Assembly (NCBI GenBank): GCA_036652695.1
Contig: JAVVVJ010000019.1
Coordinates: 1 to 38,883 of the forward strand
Source: Limiplasma sp036652695
GTDB lineage: Bacteria; Bacillota; Clostridia; Christensenellales; Aristaeellaceae
Direction of reading: 5' to 3'
Length of the DNA: 38,883 bases
This document shows, in pieces, positions 24,407-31,935 of the stretch. Both the position numbers and the translations under genes were made by a program. The notes beneath the pieces are model-generated. The model did not search any database. It saw only the letters and a program-made list of their open reading frames with translations, and was not told the DNA's origin. Within the stretch, counting starts at the first letter, position 1. Each line of letters begins with the position of its first letter.

Positions 24407-25270
24407 TTATTTCAGCAAGTCCCCCCAGCCCGTGATCTCGCCAGTGAAGATTTTGGCGATTTCCTCCGGGCTCATCGTCACAATGGGGTTTTGCAGGTTC
24501 AGGATCACCGCGATGCCATCCATCGCAATGGTCGTGCCGATGAGCCCAGCTTCCGTTTCGCTGTCCTTAAGCTCGCGGGATGCCATGCCAATGTCGCACA
24601 CGCCATCAATCGTGCTCTGCATGCCGGTGGTGGAATCGCTCTGCTGAATCTCAATCTCAGCATTGGGGTTCACGGCGACATACGCTTCCTTGAGCTTCTC
24701 CATCACGGGGGTCACGGAGGAGGAGCCAGCCACCACGGCCTTGCCGCTCACTTGCTTGCCAGCATAGGCTGGCGCGTTTTCCAATGGGATATAGCCGTGA
24801 TCGGCCACCACAGCCTGCCCCTCGGCGCTCAGCAAATAACAGATGAAATCTGCCGCAACCTCGCTCACATCGCCCTTGGTGGCAATGAGAAACGGGCGAG
24901 AAACCGGATAAGCGCCCGCCTGAATGTTAGCGACCGTTGCCTCCACACCATTGACCTGCACCGCCTTAACGGCGTCGTTCATGGAGCCAAGGCTGCAATA
25001 GCCAATCGCACCTTCATTGCCCGCAACGGTGGTCATCATCACGTTGGTATTGTTGGTTATGATTGCTTCCTCGGTCGTATGATCAACCTTCGCACCCGTT
25101 TCGTCCTTCTTTTCCACACCGAGCAGCTCCACAAACGCGCCCCGCGTGCCGCTGCCCTCCTCACGGCTCACCACCGTGATTTCCTGCGCGCCGCCAGACT
25201 CCGCCACCGCACAAGCGCTCATGCTCAATGCCATTGCTGCGCTCAACAGAATCCCCATGATTTTTTTCAT
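24407..25270 (-). CDS. pstS: Phosphate-binding protein PstS with circularly permuted domain order
   Basis: A 287-aa exported phosphate-binding protein of the Pst importer. A signal peptide precedes SMSAC (possible lipobox) and AVAES (alternative cleavage). The mature protein begins with ITVVSREEGSGTRGAFVELL, AIGYCSLG, VSRPF and AEGQAVVADHGYIP, which in ordinary PstS form the C-terminal half. A short linker leads to VVAGSSSVTPVMEKL, QQSDSTTGMQ, DIGMASREL, MDGIAVILN and a C-terminus of IFTGEITGW, which ordinarily form the N-terminal half. The phosphate-binding elements (GSSSVTP, SDSTTG, SREEGSGTR) are therefore all present but reordered. AAGGAGG precedes the ATG by about 7 bases. First gene of the operon, behind a PHO box. 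Confidence 0.92.
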   Translation of the reverse strand: MKKIMGILLSAAMALSMSACAVAESGGAQEITVVSREEGSGTRGAFVELLGVEKKDETGAKVDHTTEEAIITNNTNVMMTTVAGNEGAIGYCSLGSMNDAVKAVQVNGVEATVANIQAGAYPVSRPFLIATKGDVSEVAADFICYLLSAEGQAVVADHGYIPLENAPAYAGKQVSGKAVVAGSSSVTPVMEKLKEAYVAVNPNAEIEIQQSDSTTGMQSTIDGVCDIGMASRELKDSETEAGLIGTTIAMDGIAVILNLQNPIVTMSPEEIAKIFTGEITGWGDLLK

Positions 25271-25316
25271 TCTCTGTTCCTCCTTCGTTTTTGTACGGTA
25301 AGAGGATACCACACAG

Positions 25317-25356
25317 AGATTAGCTTCTCTTGAGCAGCGTGTAAAATGCATGTAAA
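25317..25356 (-). promoter_or_regulatory. PHO box and promoter of the pst-pho operon
   Basis: On the minus strand two TTTACA repeats (25351-25356 and 25340-25345) are spaced 11 bp start to start, the arrangement bound by PhoP dimers in Firmicutes (TTNACA repeats with about 5-bp spacers). The second copy also serves as a -35, with a 17-base spacer to TAATCT (25317-25322). The leader before pstS at 25270 would be about 40 bases. The PhoB/PhoR pair encoded in the same operon is the expected activator. Confidence 0.7.
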
Positions 25357-25369
25357 ATCATGCACTGTT

Positions 25370-26758
25370 TTATTCTTCCATGGTAATGTTGCGCAGCCAC
25401 TTGCCCCGCCGCACCACATACAGCGCAAGCACGGCCTTTGCGTTCATCAGAAACTGCACCACAAACGCAGCCAGCAAAATCGAAATATGACCCGGCAGCA
25501 GCAAGCCCATGGCGATGCTCACCGGCACGGGCAGCGCCCACATGTAGCCGCTGTCCAACAGCATGGCATTGCGCGTATCGCCGCCCGCGCGCAGGCAGTA
25601 AAAGCAGAACGAGTACACAAAGCCCAGTGGGGAAAGCACCCCTGTCACCAGCGCAATTTGGGCGGCAAGCGTGCGCAATTCCTGCGATACCTGAAACGCA
25701 TAAGGCAGCGTAACCCCTAGCAGGCAGCAGAGCAGCATGCACACAAGGCCAATCATGAGCACCAGCGAGAACAGCTTTTTGCTGTTCGCCTTCGCCTCCT
25801 GCAAGCGGCCTGCGCCTAGCTCCGTGCCAATCATCACCGACACGGCCGATGCAGTTCCCATCGCCATCACAGCGGCAATCTGGCTGCATTGCTCCGCGAT
25901 GGTAATCGCGGGCAAAGCCGCCTCGTCCAACCGCGCGTAGCACCAGAAATACATATTCATGCCAAAAGTCCAAAAGATCTCGTTGGTGATGAGCGGCACG
26001 GCCTTTTTGAAATAGGATTTGATCACGGCTCTGGGCAACCGCAAAAAGGCTGTCATATCAAGCGTGAACAGCATTCTCCCGCGCACCAGCAGGCTCAGAT
26101 AAATCACCATTTCAAATAGGCGGGCGATCACCGTTCCCCACGCCGCGCCCGCGACGCCCATCGCGGGCGCGCCAAGCTTACCAAAGATCAGCACATAGTT
26201 GCACGCGGCATTCACGCCCATGGTGGCAAGGCTCACCAGCATGCTTGTGCGGTTCAAACCAAGCGAACGCATGGAGAAGATACACGTGTTGCTGATAGCC
26301 ACCGGAATATAGCTATAGCAGATGATGCGCAGATACTGCATGCCCAGCTCCACCGTGCGCGAATCGGTAACAAAAATGCGCATGATGGTTTCCGGAAAAA
26401 AACGCAGCAACGCAAAAAAGAGCAGTGAGTTGCACAGCCCAATCGCCATCTGTAACGCAAACAGACCCTGACAGGTCTTGATGTCCTTTGCGCCATAGTA
26501 CTGGCTGATCATGAGCCCCGCCGCGCCCGAAAGCCCAAAGAACACCCCAAAAAAGATAATGTACGGCTTGTTTGCAACGTTTACCGCGCTCATGGCCAGC
26601 CCATTGATATCCAAACTGCCCACCATGAGGTTGTCCACCATGTTAAAGAGGTTGTTGATCAGCTGCTGTACGGTAACGGGAATCATCACCGCCAGCGCTC
26701 CTCGATAAAAGGAGCGTGTGCCAACGTAGGGCTGGCACACGCGTCGAAGGGTCTGCAT
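25370..26758 (-). CDS. MATE family efflux transporter
   Basis: A 462-aa membrane antiporter with twelve predicted helices in two halves, starting ALAVMIPVTVQQLINNLFNMVDNLMVG and repeating at FKKAVPLITNEIFWTFGMNMYF. It belongs to a different MATE subgroup from the one at 6652-8010. The cargo is unknown. The ATG at 26758 has GGGAG 7 bases upstream; six upstream codons in the open frame are not supported. It has its own promoter after cysK and ends just 14 bp before the PHO box of pstS, so its transcript may read into the phosphate operon. Confidence 0.9.
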   Translation of the reverse strand: MQTLRRVCQPYVGTRSFYRGALAVMIPVTVQQLINNLFNMVDNLMVGSLDINGLAMSAVNVANKPYIIFFGVFFGLSGAAGLMISQYYGAKDIKTCQGLFALQMAIGLCNSLLFFALLRFFPETIMRIFVTDSRTVELGMQYLRIICYSYIPVAISNTCIFSMRSLGLNRTSMLVSLATMGVNAACNYVLIFGKLGAPAMGVAGAAWGTVIARLFEMVIYLSLLVRGRMLFTLDMTAFLRLPRAVIKSYFKKAVPLITNEIFWTFGMNMYFWCYARLDEAALPAITIAEQCSQIAAVMAMGTASAVSVMIGTELGAGRLQEAKANSKKLFSLVLMIGLVCMLLCCLLGVTLPYAFQVSQELRTLAAQIALVTGVLSPLGFVYSFCFYCLRAGGDTRNAMLLDSGYMWALPVPVSIAMGLLLPGHISILLAAFVVQFLMNAKAVLALYVVRRGKWLRNITMEE

Positions 26759-26831
26759 GCTTGTTCTCCCTGCCACGGCCTTCTCGCTCTTGGCGGGAAG
26801 CCGCTATATCCTATGATTTTGGTGCGATAGC

Positions 26832-26860
26832 ATCATACGATATTTCCGGCGAAAAGGCAA
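26832..26860 (-). promoter_or_regulatory. Promoter of the second MATE gene
   Basis: Minus strand TTGCCT (26855-26860), a 17-base spacer, TATGAT (26832-26837), about 75 bases before the ATG at 26758. Confidence 0.65.
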
Positions 26861-26875
26861 GAGGGCGGGCGTTCG

Positions 26876-27808
26876 TTACGGTTGTGCAAACATATCGGAG
26901 CTTAGATAGCGCTCGCCCGTATCCGGCAGGAGCGCCACAATCAACTTCCCTTGGTTTTCAGGCCGTTTGGCAATTTCAATCGCCGCGTGCAGCGCCGCGC
27001 CAGAGGAAATGCCCACCAGCAGACCCTCTTTGTGCGCAATCAGACGACCTGCCGCAAAAGCGTCCTCGTTTTCAACGGGGAAAACCTCATCATAGATGGC
27101 GGTGTTGAGCGTTTTGGGCACAAAGCCCGCGCCAATCCCCTGCAATTTGTGCGCGCCTGCCTTGCCCCCGGAAAGCACCGGGGAGGCGGCAGGCTCCACG
27201 GCCACCACACGCACGCTGGGCTTGCGCTGCTTGAGTGCTTCGCCCACGCCGCTGATGGTGCCGCCCGTGCCTACGCCCGCTACAAAAATATCCACCTGCC
27301 CCTGCGTATCCTCCCAGATTTCCATGCCCGTTGACACCCGGTGTGCTTCCGGATTCGCCGGGTTTTCAAACTGGCGGGTCAAAAAGCTGTTGGGCGTTTC
27401 CGCTGCAAGCTGCTCCGCCTTTTCCATCGCGCCCGCCATACCCTTTGCACCCTCGGTGAGCACAAGCTGCGCGCCATACGCCTTTAAGAGGTTGCGCCGC
27501 TCTACGCTCATCGTATCTGGCATGGTGAACAGCGCCTTGTAGCCGCGGGAGGCCGCCACCGCCGCAAGCCCGATGCCGGTATTGCCGCTGGTGGGCTCAA
27601 TAATGGTTGCGCCGGGCGCGAGTAGCCCCCGGCGCTCCGCATCGTCCAGCATGCTCTTGGCAATGCGATCCTTCGCACTGCCAGCCGGGTTAAAAAGCTC
27701 CAGCTTCACCACAAGCTTCGCATGAAGCGCAAAGGCTTTTTCAATATTGGAAAGCTCCATCAACGGCGTGCGTCCAATCAGCTCCGATACGGAATGGGCA
27801 ATTTTCAT
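26876..27808 (-). CDS. cysK: Cysteine synthase A (O-acetylserine sulfhydrylase)
   Basis: A 310-aa PLP enzyme that makes cysteine from O-acetylserine and sulfide. The PLP lysine is K46 in NPAGSAKDR, the substrate loop is TSGNTG (73-78), phosphate-binding GTGGTISG lies near 175, and the C-terminal ISSGAAL block is present. The length matches CysK. The start at 27808 gives the usual N-terminus (MKIAHSVSELIGRTPL); ATGs at 27817 and 27820 lie closer to an AAAGG and could also be used. No cysE or sulfate genes adjoin. The promoter is clear; no terminator before the MATE gene. Confidence 0.94.
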   Translation of the reverse strand: MKIAHSVSELIGRTPLMELSNIEKAFALHAKLVVKLELFNPAGSAKDRIAKSMLDDAERRGLLAPGATIIEPTSGNTGIGLAAVAASRGYKALFTMPDTMSVERRNLLKAYGAQLVLTEGAKGMAGAMEKAEQLAAETPNSFLTRQFENPANPEAHRVSTGMEIWEDTQGQVDIFVAGVGTGGTISGVGEALKQRKPSVRVVAVEPAASPVLSGGKAGAHKLQGIGAGFVPKTLNTAIYDEVFPVENEDAFAAGRLIAHKEGLLVGISSGAALHAAIEIAKRPENQGKLIVALLPDTGERYLSSDMFAQP

Positions 27809-27857
27809 GGCGATCATCATCCTTTCAAAAGCAAGCGCATGCATTACAATCGCTGGA

Positions 27858-27886
27858 ATTTTACCACAACCGCACGCCCAAAGCAA
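27858..27886 (-). promoter_or_regulatory. Promoter of cysK
   Basis: Minus strand TTGCTT (27881-27886), a 17-base spacer, TAAAAT (27858-27863). Transcription would begin near 27851. No T-box or S-box leader is present in the short 5' region. Confidence 0.7.
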
Positions 27887-27900
27887 TCGTCTCACCCCTC

Positions 27901-27929
27901 TTTCAAAATGCGCGCATCCGTGCTATAAT
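27901..27929 (+). promoter_or_regulatory. Promoter of the alcohol dehydrogenase gene
   Basis: TTTCAA (27901-27906), a 17-base spacer, TATAAT (27924-27929), with TG one base ahead of the -10 (TGCTATAAT, extended -10). Divergent from the cysK promoter. Confidence 0.72.
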
Positions 27930-27968
27930 AAAATAGAATGAATCGTACACAAAAAGGAGTTTGAGCAT

Positions 27969-29141
27969 ATGATTGATTTTACCTTTCAAAACCCCACAAA
28001 AATCATTTTCGGTAAGGATTCGCTCGCACAGCTTGGCGCGGAGGTCGCGTGCTATGGCAAAAACGTGTTGCTGGTATATGGCGGCGGCAGCATTAAGCGC
28101 ATAGGTCTGTACGCGCAGACGTTGCGCATTTTAGACGATATCGGCGCAAAGGTATGGGAGATTTCCGGCGTGCAGCCCAACCCCCGCCTCGGGCTGGTCT
28201 ATGAGGGCATTGAGTGCTGCCATCAGCATTCCATTGATCTTGTGCTGGCGGTGGGCGGCGGTAGCGCCATCGACACCGCAAAGGCCATCTCAAACGGCGC
28301 GTGCTACGCTGGCGACGTATGGGATTTGTTCACCGGCAAGGGTCAGGTAGATCATGTGCTGCCCTTGGGCACCGTTGTAACGCTTCCGGCAGCTGGCAGC
28401 GAAATGAGCGATTCCTGTGTCATTACGCGGGAGAGCGATCATTGCAAGGTCGGCTTCAATACGCCTTTCAACTTTCCCAAGTTCTCCATTTTGAACCCCG
28501 AATTCACCTATTCCCTGCCGCCCTACCAAACCGCCTGCGGCGCTGTGGATATCATGGCGCATATGATGGAGCGTTACTTTACGCAGGTAGAAAACGTCGA
28601 GCTGATTGACCGCATGACCGAGGGAGCGCTGCTCACCGTGATGCACAACGCACCGATCGCGCTGGCCGAGCCGCAAAATTATGCCGCCCGTGCGGAACTC
28701 ATGTGGGCGTCCTGCCTCGCACACAACTCGCTGCTTCAAACCGGGCGCGTAGGCGATTGGGCAAGCCACAAGCTGGAGCATGAGCTGAGCGCACTGTACG
28801 ATATCGCGCACGGCGCGGGGCTTGCCATCATGTTCCCCGCATGGATGAAGTATGTACTGCCCCGGGGCGGAGCCAAAAAGCTCGCGCAGTTTGCCACCCG
28901 TGTGATGGGCGTGCCCGAGACGGCTGGTACGCAAGAGCAAATCGCCTATGAAGGCATTGCGCGGCTGGAGAGCTTCTATCGCTCCTTGGATCTAACCACC
29001 ACCCTGCACGAAAACCAGATCGGCGACGGGGATATCGCGCGCATGGCCGAGCGTTGCGCACAGCTGTCGGGCGGTACCATCGGCGCGTTTGTGCCGCTCA
29101 GCGCAGCGGACGCGGATGCCATTTACCGTTTAGCGCAGTAG
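27969..29141 (+). CDS. Iron-containing alcohol dehydrogenase (BdhA/YqhD-like)
   Basis: A 390-aa group III alcohol dehydrogenase that reduces aldehydes to alcohols in fermentation. The N-terminal nucleotide-binding domain has GGGS motifs (GGGSIKR at 38-44 and GGGSAIDTAK at 96-105). The metal ligands are D194, H198 (GAVDIMAHMMERYF), H267 and H281 (GDWASHKLEHELSALYDIAHGAGLA). Sequence blocks are closest to butanol dehydrogenases that use NAD(P)H, but alcohol and cofactor preference cannot be read off safely. AGGAG lies 9 bases upstream of the ATG. A monocistronic unit by its own promoter; no terminator seen in the 80 bases after it. Confidence 0.92.
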   Translation: MIDFTFQNPTKIIFGKDSLAQLGAEVACYGKNVLLVYGGGSIKRIGLYAQTLRILDDIGAKVWEISGVQPNPRLGLVYEGIECCHQHSIDLVLAVGGGSAIDTAKAISNGACYAGDVWDLFTGKGQVDHVLPLGTVVTLPAAGSEMSDSCVITRESDHCKVGFNTPFNFPKFSILNPEFTYSLPPYQTACGAVDIMAHMMERYFTQVENVELIDRMTEGALLTVMHNAPIALAEPQNYAARAELMWASCLAHNSLLQTGRVGDWASHKLEHELSALYDIAHGAGLAIMFPAWMKYVLPRGGAKKLAQFATRVMGVPETAGTQEQIAYEGIARLESFYRSLDLTTTLHENQIGDGDIARMAERCAQLSGGTIGAFVPLSAADADAIYRLAQ

Positions 29142-29221
29142 AAATAAACGCTTTCACGGGCTTATCCAAATATTTTTACACGAAATTTGCAGAAAGATCC
29201 TCGGAAATGCGGGGAATCCTC

Positions 29222-29250
29222 TTGCCAAAAGCATCGTCGCGTGATAAAAT
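29222..29250 (+). promoter_or_regulatory. Promoter of rpmB
   Basis: TTGCCA (29222-29227), a 17-base spacer, TAAAAT (29245-29250), about 45 bases before the ATG. Confidence 0.72.
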
Positions 29251-29294
29251 AGATAAGCTGTTAAGAATGCAAACTCCCGTTAGGAGGTGTAAGT

Positions 29295-29510
29295 ATGGGC
29301 AATTTTTGTGAAGTGTGTGCAAAGGGCTCGATGAGCGGCCATAAAGTAAGCCACTCCAACCGCAAGTCCAACCGCATTTGGGCGCCGAACGTGCAGCGCG
29401 TTCGCGTGTTGGTCAACGGCCAAGCGAGGCGTTTGAACGTATGCACTCGCTGCCTGCGCAGTGGTTTTGTGCAGCGCGCGCTACCCACCAAATCCGACGT
29501 GGAAGCCTGA
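29295..29510 (+). CDS. rpmB: 50S ribosomal protein bL28, zinc-ribbon form
   Basis: A 71-aa component of the large ribosomal subunit. Conserved VSHSNRKSNRIWAPNVQRVR is present. The two cysteine pairs CEVC (near the N-terminus) and CTRC (near residue 51) make this the zinc-binding (C+) form. It is about nine residues longer than the common 62-aa version owing to the C-terminal LPTKSDVEA. GGAGG lies about 8 bases upstream of the ATG. It has its own promoter and terminator, so it is a single-gene unit. Confidence 0.96.
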   Translation: MGNFCEVCAKGSMSGHKVSHSNRKSNRIWAPNVQRVRVLVNGQARRLNVCTRCLRSGFVQRALPTKSDVEA

Positions 29511-29534
29511 TGGGGTTGGTTGTCGGAATCAAAT

Positions 29535-29563
29535 GCCCTGTGTGTGCATAGGGCGTTTTTTTT
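29535..29563 (+). terminator. Intrinsic terminator of rpmB
   Basis: Stem GCCCTGTG (29535-29542) pairs with CATAGGGC (29547-29554) over a TGTG loop, including one G-T pair, followed by eight Ts (29556-29563). It may also serve the convergent fluC gene. Confidence 0.9.
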
Positions 29564-29578
29564 GTGCCTTTTTTGTGC

Positions 29579-29941
29579 TCAGCGCACAAGCAGCTGCGCC
29601 GCGAAAACCGCCAGCACGCTTAACGCCACGCTCGCCAGCATGTAGCTCAGGGCGGCGCATACGCTGCCTTTTTGCAATAGCTCCACCGTTTCATAGGCGA
29701 AGGTGGAAAAAGTCGTAAAGCCGCCGCATACGCCCACGCGCAGCATCAAAACAAGGCGCGGGTTCAGCGCCCTCCTCGCGGCAAGCGCGGCGACCAGGCT
29801 GATCACAAACGCGCCAACAATATTGATGGCAAGCGTCTTAACCGGAAATCCGCCCGCCGTCTTTAGCGGAAGCAAGCCCACAAGGTATCTGCAAACCGTT
29901 CCCACAAAGCCGCCCAGCCCCACAAGCAGGCAATCAAGCAT
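29579..29941 (-). CDS. crcB: Fluoride channel FluC/CrcB
   Basis: A 120-aa dual-topology membrane protein exporting fluoride as a dimer, with four helices. Hallmarks are GGFVGTVCRY (10-19), N40 in the second helix and GGFTTFSTF (73-81), which carries the phenylalanine box and central sodium site. The ATG at 29941 has GGGAGG 9 bases upstream; the longer open frame starts only at a TTG. A single crcB gene is seen, and no fluoride riboswitch precedes it: the 5' side is occupied by the pckA terminator. How it is transcribed is unclear; read-through from pckA is the simplest option. Confidence 0.93.
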   Translation of the reverse strand: MLDCLLVGLGGFVGTVCRYLVGLLPLKTAGGFPVKTLAINIVGAFVISLVAALAARRALNPRLVLMLRVGVCGGFTTFSTFAYETVELLQKGSVCAALSYMLASVALSVLAVFAAQLLVR

Positions 29942-29972
29942 CAGCCATTCCTCCCACAACCGCTATTTACGC

Positions 29973-30018
29973 AAAAGAGGAAGACCCGCCGCAACCGCGG
30001 ATGGGGTCTTCCTCTTTT
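29973..30018. terminator. Intrinsic terminator between pckA and crcB
   Basis: A 15-bp perfect stem: AAAAGAGGAAGACCC (29973-29987) pairs with 30004-30018 over a 16-base loop that itself can fold (CCGC/GCGG). T runs occur in both directions. On the minus strand it ends the pckA transcript just before crcB. Confidence 0.9.
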
Positions 30019-30083
30019 TAGGAAATGAAGGGAAGGCTCGCCGGAAAGAAAATCCTCCCAGCGCCGCCTTCCCAAACCTTACA

Positions 30084-31658
30084 TTAGGCCTTGGGGCCCG
30101 CTTCAACGATCTTGCGATCCATGTTCTCATACTTGGCGAAGTTCTTCTGGAACAAAGCAGCCAGCTTCTTGGCAATTTCGTCGTAAGCAGCGCTGTCGCT
30201 CCAGGTCTTCTTGGGGGTGAGAACCGCGTCCGGCACGCCGGGGCAGGTCTTGGGAACCATCACGTTGAAGATGGGGTCAAGCTCGAACTCGCTCTTCTCC
30301 AGCTCGCCGTTGAGGCATGCGGTAACCATCGCGCGGGTATAGGGCAGGCTCATGCGCTTGCCGCCCTTGCCATAGCTTCCGCCGGACCAGCCGGTGTTAA
30401 CCAGATACACGTTCGCGCCAGTCTTGGAGATCTTCTCGCCCAGCAGCTCTGCGTAACGGGACGCGGGCAGGGGCAGGAAGGGAGCGCCAAAGCAGGTGGA
30501 GAAGGTCGCCTGAGGCTCGGTCACGCCGCGCTCGGTGCCAGCCAGCTTGGCGGTGTAGCCGCTCACATAGTGGTACATAGCGGCCTCACGGCTGAGCTTG
30601 CTCACAGGGGGCAGCACGCCAAACGCGTCAGCGGTCAGGAAGATAACGGTGCTGGGAATGCCCGCAACGCCGGGGATCTTCGCATTGGAGATATACTCAA
30701 CGGGATAGCCCACGCGGGTGTTCTCGGTGAGGCTGTCATCGTCAAAATCCAATTCGCGGGTTTCGGGATTCATCACAACGTTCTCAACCAGCGCGCCAAA
30801 CTTGATCGCGCCATAGATCTCGGGCTCGTGCTCCTTGCTCAAGTTGATGCACTTGGCGTAGCAGCCACCCTCGATGTTGAAAATGCCATCGTCGCTCCAG
30901 CCGTGCTCGTCATCGCCGATGAGGTAGCGGTTGGGGTCAGCGGACAACGTGGTCTTGCCGGTGCCGGAAAGGCCAAAGAAGATCGCGCTATCGCCATTCT
31001 CGCCAACGTTGGCGGAGCAGTGCATGCTGAACACGCCGCGCTTAGGCAGCAGGTAGTTCATGACGCTGAAAACGCTCTTCTTGATTTCGCCGCAGTACTG
31101 GCTGCCAGCAATGATGACCATCTTCTTTTCAAAAGAAACGATGATAGCAGCTTCGCTGTGTACGCCATCCAGCTCCGGAATGCACTTGAAGCCGGGAGCC
31201 GCTACGATGGTGAAATCAGACTGGAAACCAGCAAGCTCTTCCTCGGTGGGGCGAACCAGCAGCTGGTGGATGAACATGTTCTGGCTGGCTAGCTCGTTTA
31301 CCACGCGCACCCCAATACGATACTGCTGATCCGCGCCCGCAAAGCCATCGAATACAAAAAGCTCACGGTTTTGCAGATAAGCACACATACGGTTGTAGAT
31401 GTTGTTGAACTTGTCAATGCTGATCGGCACATTCACCTTGCCCCACGCGATCTCATCGTGTATGGAAGGCTCGTCAACCACAAAGCGATCCTCGGGGGAA
31501 CGGCCAGTATACTTGCCGGTGGTTACAACGAGTGCGCCAGTGTTGCTCAGCGTGCCCTCGCCGCGTTTCAGTGCCATCTCCGTCAAACAGCTGACGGGCA
31601 GGTTGCGGTGAATGGTCGTGGATTCGGTAATGCCGAGGTACGAGAGATCCAGACTCAT
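30084..31658 (-). CDS. pckA: Phosphoenolpyruvate carboxykinase (ATP)
   Basis: A 524-aa enzyme interconverting oxaloacetate + ATP and PEP + CO2 + ADP. In fermenters it often runs toward oxaloacetate. Visible motifs are R53 (YTGRSPEDRF), YCGEIKKS (188-195, with the Mn-binding lysine), kinase-1a GLSGTGKTT (229-237) and kinase-2 IGDDEHGW (247-254). The C-terminal domain carries NTGWSGGSYGKGGKRM. The length is typical. The ATG at 31658 has GAGGAGG 9 bases upstream; six extra codons to 31676 are not supported. It has a long (about 140-base) leader from the best promoter candidate and a strong terminator. Confidence 0.96.
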   Translation of the reverse strand: MSLDLSYLGITESTTIHRNLPVSCLTEMALKRGEGTLSNTGALVVTTGKYTGRSPEDRFVVDEPSIHDEIAWGKVNVPISIDKFNNIYNRMCAYLQNRELFVFDGFAGADQQYRIGVRVVNELASQNMFIHQLLVRPTEEELAGFQSDFTIVAAPGFKCIPELDGVHSEAAIIVSFEKKMVIIAGSQYCGEIKKSVFSVMNYLLPKRGVFSMHCSANVGENGDSAIFFGLSGTGKTTLSADPNRYLIGDDEHGWSDDGIFNIEGGCYAKCINLSKEHEPEIYGAIKFGALVENVVMNPETRELDFDDDSLTENTRVGYPVEYISNAKIPGVAGIPSTVIFLTADAFGVLPPVSKLSREAAMYHYVSGYTAKLAGTERGVTEPQATFSTCFGAPFLPLPASRYAELLGEKISKTGANVYLVNTGWSGGSYGKGGKRMSLPYTRAMVTACLNGELEKSEFELDPIFNVMVPKTCPGVPDAVLTPKKTWSDSAAYDEIAKKLAALFQKNFAKYENMDRKIVEAGPKA

Positions 31659-31797
31659 GATAGGTATCCTCCTCATGATATTTAGTAGGGCAACAGACTG
31701 CCGATACGGTTTTCATAGGGCAAAGCCACAACTTAGCCCTAATTCAAATGATTCTGCATTCACTTTGATTTTCCTGCTATTTCGAAAAATTGTTTTT

Positions 31798-31826
31798 TAT
31801 TTCACAATTCCTGCCTCTCTTGTCAG
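31798..31826 (-). promoter_or_regulatory. Possible promoter of pckA
   Basis: Minus strand CTGACA (31821-31826), a 17-base spacer, GAAAAT (31798-31803). The -10 is weak. The -35 overlaps the intergenic dyad at 31822-31838, compatible with regulation. Confidence 0.35.
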
Positions 31827-31838
31827 AATCATTTTGAC
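31822..31838. promoter_or_regulatory. Intergenic dyad, candidate operator for pckA and larA
   Basis: GTCAGAATCATTTTGAC is a 17-bp near palindrome with seven of eight base pairs matching around a central C. It overlaps the candidate pckA -35 and lies 16 bp upstream of the larA -35. An inverted copy of its 11-base core (AAATGATTCTG) occurs at 31745-31755 in the pckA leader. The binding regulator is unknown. Confidence 0.4.
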
Positions 31839-31854
31839 TTGCGGCGTGCAAATA

Positions 31855-31883
31855 TTGCGTGCAGCAACAAAACCGGATATAAT
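31855..31883 (+). promoter_or_regulatory. Promoter of the larA-like gene
   Basis: TTGCGT (31855-31860), a 17-base spacer, TATAAT (31878-31883), about 50 bases before the TTG start. Confidence 0.7.
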
Positions 31884-31935
31884 AGCATGAACAAAAAGAC
31901 CGCTGAAAAGCACGATTAGGAAGGACGGTCTTCTC

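Noticed and set aside
29942..29972. Fluoride riboswitch expected before crcB
   Set aside because: Only about 30 bases separate the start codon from the pckA terminator, too short for the element, and no conserved motif is seen.
31787..31809. Rex-like palindrome AATTGT-N11-ACAATT in the pckA leader
   Set aside because: Rex sites have TTGT and ACAA separated by 10 bases; here the gap is 11 and the inner half-site letters do not match.
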